In this document: one piece after another, positions 22,410 to 30,807 of the stretch
How positions within the stretch are numbered: position 1 is the first letter of the stretch
Layout: every line of letters begins with the position of its first letter
Source of the DNA: Myxococcota bacterium
Lineage (GTDB): Bacteria > Myxococcota_A > UBA9160 > UBA4427
Direction of reading: 5' to 3'
NCBI GenBank assembly: GCA_029243605.1
Contig: JAQWRT010000080.1
Span: forward strand, 23,809 to 87,808
DNA: 64,000 nt
Translations under genes and position numbers: made by a program
Notes under the pieces: model-generated
The model's database searches: none
Seen by the model: the letters and a program-made list of their open reading frames with translations, nothing else
What the model was told of the DNA's origin: nothing

Positions 22410-23984
22410 ATGACCCCGACGGCGCCGACCCGCCCTCCCGCTGGACAACGCTCCCCCCATCACAACCTGGGCGAGTGGCCTTCGCATTGGGCGCGGGTCA
22501 CCCCCGATGCACCCGCTCTGGCCGATGAGACCCGCAGTGTGACGTGGCGTGAATTCGCCGACCGGGTTGCCCGATTGGCCGGCTGGCTCAGGGATGGGCA
22601 CATCGCCCCGGGCGACCGGGTTGCCCTCCTTCTCGACAACCGGACCGAGTTCCTCGAGCTCTTCTTTGCCACGGCCCGAACCGGCGCCATCACCTTTCCC
22701 ATCAACCTGCGCCTCACCCCCCGAGAGATCGCATTCCAGCTCGACGACTGTCGTCCGGCCGCCATTTTTTACGAGGCCGCGCTGCGCCCTACCCTCGAAG
22801 AGGCCCTGGCTCTCGCGAGTCATCGACCCGCCCTGGGATTCGCCATGGATCGGGCAGGAGATCCTTTGGGAGAAGCCTGCGCAGAGGCGTCACCTCTCGA
22901 GGAGGCCGTGGCTGTCCAAGCCGATACTCCAGCCATCCTGATGTACACCTCCGGAACCACGGGCCATCCCAAGGGCGCTCTGCTCCCCCATCGCAAGGCG
23001 CTCTATAACGCCCTCAACGCGGTGGAGGCCTTCGGCATTCGTCCGGGCGACCGGGTGCTCGTCGTCGCTCCCCTGTTCCACTCCCTGGGGCTCCAAATTC
23101 TCGCGATTCCCCTGCTCTATTCGGGAGGCCTCCTGGTCCTCCACCGACGCTTCGACCCGGAAGCCGTTTGGAAGGCTGTCGCGCGCGAGAGGATCAACTA
23201 TTTCGGAGGCGTACCCGCCATGCATCAGCGGCTCTACGAGCGCCTGGCGGCGTCTCCCCCAGCCAGCCTTCCCGACTTGCGTTTCGTCTTTAGCGCCGGC
23301 TCGGCGATCTCCACCGAACTCATCCGGAATTTCGCCTCTGCTGGGATTCTCGTTCTCCAAGGCTATGGCCAAACGGAAACCTCGACGCTTACTTCCCTCA
23401 CCCTCGAGGACGCCCCCACCCGAGCGGGAAGCGTTGGCCGACCCGTCCTGCACGCCGAACTCCGGGTCATCCGAACCGAGACCGTCGCCCGTCCACCCAT
23501 GGAGTGGGAAGACGCCCGAGAACACGAAACCGGGGAAATCGTCGTCCGCGGCCCCATCACCATGGTGGGCTATTGGGAGCGACCCGAGGCCACGGCGGAG
23601 ACTCTCACCGAGGGCTGGCTGAGAACCGGGGACCTCGCCCAACAGGATGCCGAGGGATTTCTGACCCTGGTCGGGCGCGCCCGAGAAATGCTGATCTCGG
23701 GGGGTGAAAACGTCTACCCCGCCGAAATCGAAGCGGTCTACCGGGAACACCCCGCGATTCAGGAAATCGCTGTAATCGGCGTCCCCGATCCCCAATGGGG
23801 AGAGGTCCCCCGGGCCCACATTCTCCTCGAACCCAACCGGGACCTCGACAGCCAGGAACTGGAGAGTTGGGGCCGGGAGAGGCTCGCCGCTTTCAAAATC
23901 CCGCGCAAGATCATCATCGAAAACGATCTCCCCCGGACCGCCAGCGGCAAGGTGCGCAAACACAAACTCCGCAACCCCGCCTAG
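22410..23984 (+). CDS. Acyl-CoA synthetase (AMP-forming, class I adenylate-forming)
   Basis: Activates a carboxylic acid to its CoA thioester through an acyl-AMP. The 524 residues carry the ATP-binding loop YTSGTTGHPKGALLPH near 179, GYGQTETST near 322, GWLRTGDLAQQD, the hinge region GRAREMLISGGENVYPAEIE and the catalytic C-terminal lysine in PRTASGKVRKH. It resembles fatty-acyl and benzoate/feruloyl-type ligases; the acid cannot be named from sequence. The ATG at 22410 lacks a Shine-Dalgarno, so the start is uncertain. Its stop TAG overlaps the stop of the convergent sensor kinase. Confidence 0.9.
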   Translation: MTPTAPTRPPAGQRSPHHNLGEWPSHWARVTPDAPALADETRSVTWREFADRVARLAGWLRDGHIAPGDRVALLLDNRTEFLELFFATARTGAITFPINLRLTPREIAFQLDDCRPAAIFYEAALRPTLEEALALASHRPALGFAMDRAGDPLGEACAEASPLEEAVAVQADTPAILMYTSGTTGHPKGALLPHRKALYNALNAVEAFGIRPGDRVLVVAPLFHSLGLQILAIPLLYSGGLLVLHRRFDPEAVWKAVARERINYFGGVPAMHQRLYERLAASPPASLPDLRFVFSAGSAISTELIRNFASAGILVLQGYGQTETSTLTSLTLEDAPTRAGSVGRPVLHAELRVIRTETVARPPMEWEDAREHETGEIVVRGPITMVGYWERPEATAETLTEGWLRTGDLAQQDAEGFLTLVGRAREMLISGGENVYPAEIEAVYREHPAIQEIAVIGVPDPQWGEVPRAHILLEPNRDLDSQELESWGRERLAAFKIPRKIIIENDLPRTASGKVRKHKLRNPA

Positions 23985-25852
23985 GCCGTGTTCTCCCCGG
24001 TGACCGGCTCCCTCAGCGGCTTCGGAGACATCAGGACCTCCTGCACTTTCGCGAGGAGCGAAGCCCTCTCGAAGGGCTTCTGAAGGAAGGGGATGACCCT
24101 CTCCTCTGGCCCGAGCATCCCGTTGTCGTAGCCCGACACCAGCAACACCTTCATTTCTGGCACTCTCTCGCGGAGGGCGTGGCTGAGTTCCACCCCGGAT
24201 GTCCCCGGCAAAACGAGATCCGTCAGCAGCAGGTCGACCTCCTCGCCCACATCCTCGAAGATTCGCATGGCATCTTCAGCCCCCGCGGCGACCAGCACGC
24301 GATAGCCCTCGCTCTCCAAAACCTCCCGGGTCAACACGCGCACGAGACCCTCGTCCTCCACGACGAGCACCGTACTTCCGACCACCGGGACCGAGGGCGT
24401 CACTGTCTCGACTTCCCCCTCGACCGAAGGCAAATACAACCGAAAAGTGGTTCCCTCGCCGATACGGCTGTCCACCTCCAAAAAGCCGCCACTCTGGGAC
24501 ACAATTCCGTAGACCATGGCGAGTCCGAGGCCGGTGCCTTCCCCTGCCCCCTTCGTCGTAAAGAAGGGTTCGAAGATCCGGGTCAAGGTTTCCTCGTCCA
24601 TTCCAGCCCCGTTATCTCGAACGCTGAACACGACGTACTCGCCTGCTGGGATTGAACTCGAACTGCCCGCTGGAATCACCGTATCCGACTCCACGTACTC
24701 GGAGAAGAGGGCCAACTCGAGGCGCCCCACCCCGACCATGGCGTCTCTCGAGTTAATGGAAAGGTTCAGGATCACCTGCTCGAATTGGTTTTCGTCGACA
24801 TCAACCCAGCCCAAACCCTCTTCCGCCGCCACGATGACTTCGATGCGCTCACCGATCAATCGCCCGAGCATTTCTTCCATGCCCCGAAGCACTTCCTCGG
24901 GCTTGACCACGCTTGACCTCAAGACCTGCTTGCGACTGAAAGCTAGGAGTTGCCGTGTCAGCGCCGCCGCCCGCTCTCCGGCTGAAACAATCTGACCGGC
25001 GCTGGCCCGAGAGGTCGTGCTCAGCGCCGAGTCGTCCACCAGGGTTTCGGCATAGCCCAGGATCACGGTCAGGAGATTATTGAAATCGTGGGCCACACCT
25101 CCGGCCAGTCGCCCCACGGCTTCCAACTTCTGAGACTGTTGCAACTGCAGTTCCAACTCCTGTTGCCGCTCCTGGAGTTGAACCGCTGATGCCAGGGCAT
25201 CCACCGAGTCATTGAGGCGCAGAAACTCCTCGGCCCCCTTGAACGGCTCATCCGCCACCGGCTCCCCCGCCGCGAGTCTTCCGAGTTTTTCATCGATCTT
25301 CCGCAGGGGGTAGACGGTCAAGCGATAGAACCCGATCACCAGCACAGCGGCTGTAAGAAAGAGCAGCCCCGCGAAAAAGATCTGAAGCTCCACCACGTGC
25401 TGCGCCGCTTGGGCCTCGACGTCGCCCAGGTCGATGACGATTTCGACCTCACCGACCTCGTACTCCCCGGCTCTCAGCATGCGACTCACTTCGAAGGTGG
25501 CCGACCCACCAAAGGCCACAGTCCCCTCGCTCTCGACGAGCACGCTGCCGTCTCCGCCTCGGATCCGCATGGCACGAACAGCCGGATAGGTTTGCTTAAA
25601 ATCGTCGGCGATCCTGCGAAGAACGGGCAGGTCGATGTCGGCATCGGCGGTGATCACCTGATCCTGGAGCACCGGAACCAGCGCGCCTAATGCGCTCCAA
25701 TACTGCTCCCGCATCAATCCGACCATGGCGTCGGTCTCCATGCGCCGAACGGGCTCGTTGGTCAGCAGAAAGAGGCCAAACGAAACCACACCCAGAGTTG
25801 CAAAAAGCCTTCTCCGAATTGACCACGCTGCTGGCCTAGGTGCACCCGTCAT
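23981..25852 (-). CDS. Membrane hybrid sensor histidine kinase with C-terminal receiver
   Basis: Two-component signalling protein of 623 residues. A membrane helix lies at about 16-31, then a periplasmic sensor region (about 32-155), a second helix (about 157-176), a HAMP-like linker and coiled coil, and the HisKA box [17 protein letters not shown] with His255. The ATPase domain has N box [32 protein letters not shown] G1/F boxes and [11 protein letters not shown]. The receiver at about 494-610 has Asp545 in [10 protein letters not shown]. It follows the PhnD-like lipoprotein gene by 35 nt, so the lipoprotein may deliver a ligand to the sensor region. No separate DNA-binding regulator is adjacent. 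Confidence 0.93.
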   Translation of the reverse strand: MTGAPRPAAWSIRRRLFATLGVVSFGLFLLTNEPVRRMETDAMVGLMREQYWSALGALVPVLQDQVITADADIDLPVLRRIADDFKQTYPAVRAMRIRGGDGSVLVESEGTVAFGGSATFEVSRMLRAGEYEVGEVEIVIDLGDVEAQAAQHVVELQIFFAGLLFLTAAVLVIGFYRLTVYPLRKIDEKLGRLAAGEPVADEPFKGAEEFLRLNDSVDALASAVQLQERQQELELQLQQSQKLEAVGRLAGGVAHDFNNLLTVILGYAETLVDDSALSTTSRASAGQIVSAGERAAALTRQLLAFSRKQVLRSSVVKPEEVLRGMEEMLGRLIGERIEVIVAAEEGLGWVDVDENQFEQVILNLSINSRDAMVGVGRLELALFSEYVESDTVIPAGSSSSIPAGEYVVFSVRDNGAGMDEETLTRIFEPFFTTKGAGEGTGLGLAMVYGIVSQSGGFLEVDSRIGEGTTFRLYLPSVEGEVETVTPSVPVVGSTVLVVEDEGLVRVLTREVLESEGYRVLVAAGAEDAMRIFEDVGEEVDLLLTDLVLPGTSGVELSHALRERVPEMKVLLVSGYDNGMLGPEERVIPFLQKPFERASLLAKVQEVLMSPKPLREPVTGENTA

Positions 25853-25887
25853 CTAACTCGCCTTTACCGCTGCCCATCCAGATCGAC

Positions 25888-26814
25888 TCAGGACTCAGCG
25901 CCAAATTCCCTGCTTGCCCCAATGGCCGAACGGATCGGATCATAATCACTGTCTTCGCCGGCCAGAAACCCATCCTTCTTGAGCGCCTTGAGCGCCTTCT
26001 CATCGGTCATCTCAAGCAACGCTTTCTGGACCGCCACGAAGAGTGTCGGATCCAGATCGGCGCGCGCGATCCACGGCTTGGTCACGTTCGGAAATCGAGC
26101 GAGCACCCGAATCGGCTCCCCCTTGGCCACCAACTTCTTGAAAGTACCCTCTTTCAGGGCACCGGCCGCATACATCCGGCTCCCCACCGCCATGCCCACC
26201 TTGTCGTGTCGCCCAAGATAATCAAAGCCACCCAGATCCTCGGCCCCTATGCCGTTTTTCAGCAGCAGTTCCTGGGCCAGAAAGCGTCCGATCGTCGAGC
26301 GCGAATCGCCGAAGGCGAAACGCTCACCCTTAATTTCCTCGAGAACCTCGATTTCACTGTCGGCGTGCACGCAGATAACGCCGTAGAAAACCTTTTTCCC
26401 TTTTTTGCTTTCCATGGCAAGAAGCTGAATTCCCGGCTCCATCTCCTTCGCCATCACGTAGGAGGCCGGACCCATCCGGGCGAAATCGACCCGACCCTCG
26501 ATCAGGTCATTCACACCGCCCTCGTAGGTAGAGGCCACCTTCAGGGAAACCCTGACCGGTCGGTCCAACTCCGCCGAGAGCGCCGACTCGAGGGCCGCGG
26601 TCGCGGGAGCGAACTGCTTCACCATCTCGGTGGCCGCGTCGGATGTGTAGATTCCGAAGGACAGTTCCATCGCCGGCTTGCCTTGCTCCAGGCTCGCCTC
26701 ATTTTGGACGCCCGGAGCAGGGGCCGAGGAATCACAGGCCCACGTGAAGCCAAGCAGAAGCCACAGGCCCACAGCCCGACGAACTAAAGCGGATCTATGG
26801 AGACCGTCAACCAT
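25888..26814 (-). CDS. PhnD-like phosphate/phosphonate-type substrate-binding lipoprotein
   Basis: Type II periplasmic binding protein of 308 residues with a lipobox ending FTWAC (Cys27). The motifs GIYTSDAATEMVKQFAPATAALE, GRVDFARMGPASYVMA (residue pairs typical of the PhnD family) and FGDSRSTIGRF match the PhnD/SsuA-like fold. No ABC permease or ATPase gene is nearby; the only partner is the sensor kinase immediately downstream. This points to sensing rather than transport, as known for other binding protein and kinase pairs. The ligand is unknown. The start is ATG at 26814, without a clear ribosome site. Confidence 0.88.
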   Translation of the reverse strand: MVDGLHRSALVRRAVGLWLLLGFTWACDSSAPAPGVQNEASLEQGKPAMELSFGIYTSDAATEMVKQFAPATAALESALSAELDRPVRVSLKVASTYEGGVNDLIEGRVDFARMGPASYVMAKEMEPGIQLLAMESKKGKKVFYGVICVHADSEIEVLEEIKGERFAFGDSRSTIGRFLAQELLLKNGIGAEDLGGFDYLGRHDKVGMAVGSRMYAAGALKEGTFKKLVAKGEPIRVLARFPNVTKPWIARADLDPTLFVAVQKALLEMTDEKALKALKKDGFLAGEDSDYDPIRSAIGASREFGAES

Positions 26815-26876
26815 GGCTATTTACCCAGAGTTCGCCCGTTGTGAACGGACGGTTTCGAGTCGCGTGTAGAAAACGA

Positions 26877-26885
26877 AGGATAGCA
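26877..26885 (-). promoter_or_regulatory. Candidate extended -10 promoter of the PhnD-like/sensor kinase operon
   Basis: On the minus strand TGCTATCCT fits an extended -10 (TGnTATnnT). The -35 region has no good match. It lies about 65 nt before the lipoprotein ATG, between that gene and tRNA-Met; the rest of this 154-nt gap shows nothing else. Confidence 0.35.
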
Positions 26886-26968
26886 CTTCCCCAGCCAGGG
26901 TTGAGCGAGACCAGGAAACTCGACCGCCGAGTACGCGGGAGCCTTGGGATCCGCTCGGGTAGGAGGGG

Positions 26969-27045
26969 TGGTAGCGGTGGCTGGACTTGAACCAGCGACC
27001 TACGGCTTATGAAGCCGTCGCTCTAACCGACTGAGCTACACCGCC
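26969..27045 (-). tRNA. tRNA-Met (CAU), probably elongator
   Basis: A 77-nt cloverleaf with encoded CCA. The acceptor stem GGCGGTG pairs with CACCGCT (first pair G-U), the D arm is GCTC...GAGC, the anticodon stem ACGGC/GCCGT encloses loop TTCATAA with anticodon CAT, and the T arm is GCTGG/CCAGC. The first acceptor pair is not the C-A mismatch of an initiator tRNA, so it is elongator Met. The other possibility is the TilS-substrate tRNA-Ile2, which also has CAU; the GGCGG...CCGCT acceptor is more usual for Met. Confidence 0.93.
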
Positions 27046-27069
27046 TCACCCCTGACTCGGAACTGGGTG

Positions 27070-27083
27070 GGGTGGTACCACCC
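27070..27083. repeat. Perfect 14-bp palindrome
   Basis: GGGTGGTACCACCC lies in the 87-nt gap between tRNA-Met and the FlgO/TolB-like gene. It has no T-tract on either side, so it does not look like an intrinsic terminator. It could be an operator or a processing hairpin; no function can be assigned. Confidence 0.5.
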
Positions 27084-27132
27084 GTTCCATGCGGGCGGGG
27101 AATCTAGCGCAATCCCCCGACCGATCGAGTCC

Positions 27133-27918
27133 CTAGGGCGTAAGCTCCAGGTTCTTTTGCTGGAGTGCCTGGACCGTGGCCTCGAGGGTCTGCACCCTCT
27201 GCAGCAAGTCCGCCCTGCTCCCAGGAGCGGGCGTGGTCGGGGAAACTCCGGGCTCGGCGTCGGGCTCGTAGCCGTCAACCGCAAAGCGCGCCACTTTCCC
27301 GACCAGGTCGTCGAGATCGGGGATGACCTCGCCGATCGCGCCCGAATGGACAAAGATTTCACGCAGGTTGTCCTCGTCCCCACCCGGGTCGGTTGAAGCC
27401 GCGTGCATATCGAGGCTTGCCCCCTCGCCAAAGCGAGTAAACGAGCCGAAGAGAACGAAATCGGCGCCTGCCCCTCGGCCCGCCGCCACCGCTTCCTCGA
27501 AATCCGTCGTCGCCTGCTCGGGATCCTCGATTTGAATCAATTGAAAATCGGCGCTCTGATGGAAGCGCGCCATCAGCATGTCGGATATCCCTCGCCGAAG
27601 GTATCCTGGGCTCTCGGAACTGTGGACCACCATGGGCAGCAGCAAGATGGTAGGCCTTTCGTCGCTCGCCGACGCTCCAGGCATCAGCAGCATCGCTCCC
27701 AGAACACCCATGACCGATAGCGCCACGCCAAAGCCCGAGCCCGAGCCCGAAATCGAGTGTCTCGCTGCCTGGCGGCCCAATTTTCGATTCGCAATTCCCA
27801 AAACCCGGACTCCGATCCCGATGGCTGGGGCCGACTGTGAGGGTATCTCCTCGCCTCGCCGACCACGTTGGCCGGCCCGAGATGGGCCGACGCTGGCGAC
27901 GGGAGTTTCTGGGATCAC
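27133..27918 (-). CDS. Secreted FlgO/TolB-N-like protein with C-terminal coiled coil
   Basis: Up to 261 residues; the true start is unclear. A signal-peptide-like stretch VALSVMGVLGAMLLMPGASA lies at about 65-84, so a start nearer to it than the ATG at 27918 is likely, but no downstream codon has a good ribosome site. The mature part PTILLLPMVVHSSESPG, YLRRGISDMLMARFHQ and GADFVLFGSFTRFGEG matches the pattern of periplasmic FlgO, CsgG and TolB-N-like domains. The last 25 residues form a heptad-like helix (LLQRVQTLEATVQALQQ). It follows the REC-GAF kinase gene by 10 nt, suggesting a shared pathway. The function is not known. Confidence 0.7.
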   Translation of the reverse strand: MIPETPVASVGPSRAGQRGRRGEEIPSQSAPAIGIGVRVLGIANRKLGRQAARHSISGSGSGFGVALSVMGVLGAMLLMPGASASDERPTILLLPMVVHSSESPGYLRRGISDMLMARFHQSADFQLIQIEDPEQATTDFEEAVAAGRGAGADFVLFGSFTRFGEGASLDMHAASTDPGGDEDNLREIFVHSGAIGEVIPDLDDLVGKVARFAVDGYEPDAEPGVSPTTPAPGSRADLLQRVQTLEATVQALQQKNLELTP

Positions 27919-27928
27919 TCGGGGTGCG

Positions 27929-29620
27929 TCAAGCTGTTCCGGAAGGGGGGGGCGTAGAGACCGCCGTCTGGGGGAGACGCACCCGGAACACGGTTCCGAG
28001 GTCGACTTGACTCTTGACGTCGATGGTGCCCCCGTGCTCGGAAACGATCTGGTGGACCACCATCAGCCCCAGACCGCTCCCGCCATCCGGACTTTTGGTC
28101 GTGAAAAAGGGATCGAAAATCTGCTCGAGATCGTCGCCCGCGATGCCACACCCCTCGTCCCTAACCCGAATCTGGAGCCACGACTCGGGCTCCTGCGGAT
28201 CCGGGAAAATCCCGACCTCGACGGAGCCACCCGGCGGAGTCGCCGCGAGGCCATTGAGGCAAAGATTCAAGAGCACCTGATGAAGCTGATCTCGGTCTCC
28301 GATGACGCTCAGCGGCTCTTCGAGCTCTTCGCAGGAAAGCCGAACCTGTCCCCGGGCGGCTTGGCCCTCGAGCAGAGCCGTCACGTCCCGGGCCATCTGG
28401 CCCACGTCCACCTCGGCATGATTTCCGGTGGGATTCGGAGTGTCATTGCTCCCCAGCCCCGCCATCCGCTCGACTAGACCGCGCAGCCGAGCCAACTCGC
28501 CCAGGGCCAGCCGGTGATAGTCGCCCCAGAAGGCATCGTCCCTCTCGTCGCGCATCTCCGGGGCCAGATTCACGAAAGTATTGATGGAGACAAGCGGATT
28601 ATTAATCTCGTGGGCCAGACCTGCCGCCAGTGTTCCAAGGGTCCCCAAACGGTCGGCCCGTTGAACCTGGGCCCGGGTCGCCCGCAAATCCTCCACAAGG
28701 CGGGCATTCTCCAAGGCAACCACAGCCTGGGTCGCCAGACCATCGAGAAGCCTCAAGTCCCCAGGCCCAAAGCCGCGACTGCCGCTCCGGTTGTCCACGG
28801 CCAGGGCACCCACGACCCCCTTTTTGCCCATGAGCGGGATCACCAGAAGTTCCTCGGCGGAGACCTCGGTCAACCATCGGTGAAGCGGTCCCTCGTAGTC
28901 CTCGACATCGTCCATCGAAAGCCTCTGGGTATGTCCCAGCAGAACTCGATCGAGAAAATCCGAGGCCTCGGGGCGGGTCAACTCGATCTTTCGCAGACAC
29001 GAGGACAAATCCGATTCGGCCGGAAAGAGCGATTTCCAGCGGAGATTCTCGCCTTCGTCGTCGAAAAACAGAAGAGCTCCACCATCGAAGCCCAAGTCTT
29101 TATGCATGACGTTGAGCAGCTGTCCCACCAACCGATCCAGATCCATTTCCTGGTGCAGGGAGCGCGAAAGCCGATTGATGGTTTCCAACTCCCCGAGTAG
29201 CGCGGTGCGCTCTTCCTCAAGGGCATAGGTCTCGATCGCCCGACGCAGGGTGAGGCGCATGTCGTCGGGCTCCCAGGGCTTGGGGAGGTAGCGGTAGATC
29301 GAACCGTCGTTGATCGCGTTACCGAGAATTTCGACGTCGCCATACGCGGTGACAAGCATCCGAATCGCCCGGGGATCCAGGCTGCGGGCACGCGCCAGAA
29401 ACTGGACGCCGGTGACCCCGGGCATACGCTGATCCGAAAGCACCACGGCAACCGGATTCGCGTTCAGGATCTCCATGCCCTCCTCGGCGGAAGACGCGGT
29501 CAGGACGGTGAATTCCCGCCTGAATGTCAGTTCAAAGACCCGGAGGTTATCGGGCTCGTCGTCGACATAGAGGATGGGAAATTCACGATAATCAAGGGCT
29601 TGCAGCGGCCTGGGTCGCAC
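27929..29620 (-). CDS. Cytoplasmic REC-GAF sensor histidine kinase
   Basis: 563 residues with no membrane helix. The N-terminal receiver has Asp63 in SDQRMPG and Lys114 in PKPW, a pattern typical of receivers attached to HD-GYP or kinase outputs. A GAF domain follows at about 150-310 (DLGFDGGALLFFDDEG, LLVIPLMGKKGVVGALAVDN). The HisKA box LAAGLAHEINNPLVSIN has His337, and the ATPase domain has N box NLCLNGLAA, DEGCGIAGDDLEQIFDPFF and GGSGLGLMVV. It is probably the middle of a phosphorelay. Its receiver resembles that of the REC-HD-GYP protein at 48536. Confidence 0.93.
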   Translation of the reverse strand: MRPRPLQALDYREFPILYVDDEPDNLRVFELTFRREFTVLTASSAEEGMEILNANPVAVVLSDQRMPGVTGVQFLARARSLDPRAIRMLVTAYGDVEILGNAINDGSIYRYLPKPWEPDDMRLTLRRAIETYALEEERTALLGELETINRLSRSLHQEMDLDRLVGQLLNVMHKDLGFDGGALLFFDDEGENLRWKSLFPAESDLSSCLRKIELTRPEASDFLDRVLLGHTQRLSMDDVEDYEGPLHRWLTEVSAEELLVIPLMGKKGVVGALAVDNRSGSRGFGPGDLRLLDGLATQAVVALENARLVEDLRATRAQVQRADRLGTLGTLAAGLAHEINNPLVSINTFVNLAPEMRDERDDAFWGDYHRLALGELARLRGLVERMAGLGSNDTPNPTGNHAEVDVGQMARDVTALLEGQAARGQVRLSCEELEEPLSVIGDRDQLHQVLLNLCLNGLAATPPGGSVEVGIFPDPQEPESWLQIRVRDEGCGIAGDDLEQIFDPFFTTKSPDGGSGLGLMVVHQIVSEHGGTIDVKSQVDLGTVFRVRLPQTAVSTPPPSGTA

Positions 29621-29717
29621 GATTGCCTCCGAAGTGTGCGGGAACGAAACCCGGCACCCCTCAGCATTCGGCCACCTCCAGGCGAGGATTGAGGGGAATC
29701 ACCCCAGTCGGCAAAAA

Positions 29718-30722
29718 TCAGCCCGCGAGGCCCGCCTGGCGAACCTTGACTCCGGCCTCGGCCAGCAGATCCAGGGATCTTCCCCCGAGGGGGTACTCCG
29801 CGTTGTACACCACCTCGCTGAGGCCCGCGTTGATGATCATCTTGGTGCACTGCAAGCACGGCGAAAACGTGGTGTAGAGAGTGCCGCTCTGGAGCGAAAC
29901 GCCGTGGTAGGAGGCCTGGGTGATGGCGTTCTCCTCACCGTGGGAACAGAAACACTCGACCAGCCCAGTCCCGCCCGGAGCCAGATCGTTGCAGCGCGGG
30001 CACCCGCCCTCGTTGCAATTGCGCGTGCCGCGGGGCGTTCCGTTATAGCCGGTGGACACGATGCGCCGATCCCGGGTAACCACCGCCGCGACCTTGCGCT
30101 TGACACAATTGCTCCGGGAGGCCACGACCTGGGCGATGCTCATGAAATATTGGTCCCAGGTCGGACGCTCAAAAAAAAGGCTTTCGCGAAAGACCTCCCG
30201 AACCCGTGTGTGCAGTTCGTCGAAGCCCTCGTCGTTGGGGATCACGAAATCGGCCACGGCTTGGACGGCGAGCAGTTGTTGACCCGCTGAGTTGCTGTTC
30301 GCCAACTCCCGCGCCTCCTGGGCCCGCAACTCTTCCAGGTCGACAGGATCCCCCGGACGCGCCCTTTCCTGCATGCGCTGAAAGCGCCGAGCTTCGTCGG
30401 CCTCGACCCAGACCAGTTTGAATTCGGACGAGAAATTCCGCAGGACCTCGACCTCCGCGGGGTGTCGAATCGAATCGACGGCGTAGTTCCGATCGGGCTG
30501 GAGCTGAGCCACCAGAGCCTCGGCCAGAGCACCCGGCCCACCCGCCTCTCGCAGCGCCCGGCCGGCCTCGATCATTCGGTCCCGGGTCTCGTCAAGGCCC
30601 TGGCGCTTGAGCTCCGCCCGAACCATATCCGAGAGCGAAAACACGTAAAAGCTGCGCTCGGCGAGGTAATCGACGATGGCTCCCTTGCCCGCCCCGTTCC
30701 GCCCGCTCACTCCGATGATCAT
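29718..30722 (-). CDS. P-loop nucleotide kinase-like domain fused to dCMP deaminase
   Basis: 334 residues in two parts. Residues 1-175 are a P-loop domain starting MIIGVSGRNGAGKG, with DSIRHPAEVEVL and WVEADEARRFQRMQERAR, like dephospho-CoA kinase or archaeal AAA-type NMP kinases. Residues 187-334 are a deoxycytidylate deaminase: PTWDQYFMSIAQVVASRSNC, TGYNGTPRGTRNC, a CPRC zinc knuckle, the catalytic HGEENA (His261, Glu263) and SPCLQC (Cys289, Cys292). It would make dUMP for thymidylate synthesis. Yeast Dcd1, as I recall it, has the same order with a degraded P-loop; here Walker A is intact. ATG 30722 was chosen because the conserved P-loop strand starts there. Confidence 0.9.
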   Translation of the reverse strand: MIIGVSGRNGAGKGAIVDYLAERSFYVFSLSDMVRAELKRQGLDETRDRMIEAGRALREAGGPGALAEALVAQLQPDRNYAVDSIRHPAEVEVLRNFSSEFKLVWVEADEARRFQRMQERARPGDPVDLEELRAQEARELANSNSAGQQLLAVQAVADFVIPNDEGFDELHTRVREVFRESLFFERPTWDQYFMSIAQVVASRSNCVKRKVAAVVTRDRRIVSTGYNGTPRGTRNCNEGGCPRCNDLAPGGTGLVECFCSHGEENAITQASYHGVSLQSGTLYTTFSPCLQCTKMIINAGLSEVVYNAEYPLGGRSLDLLAEAGVKVRQAGLAG

Positions 30723-30807
30723 ACGCCCCCCATTCGGCCTCCAAGGTAGCAGAGCCCAGGAAGAGAACGTGTTTGCACCCCCCCGGCGGCTGTGGAACGC
30801 TGCGCAG

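Noticed and set aside
22424..22823. Minus-strand frame running from within the acyl-CoA synthetase region into tilS
   Set aside because: It is out of frame with tilS and has no conserved motif; the synthetase on the other strand is clear.
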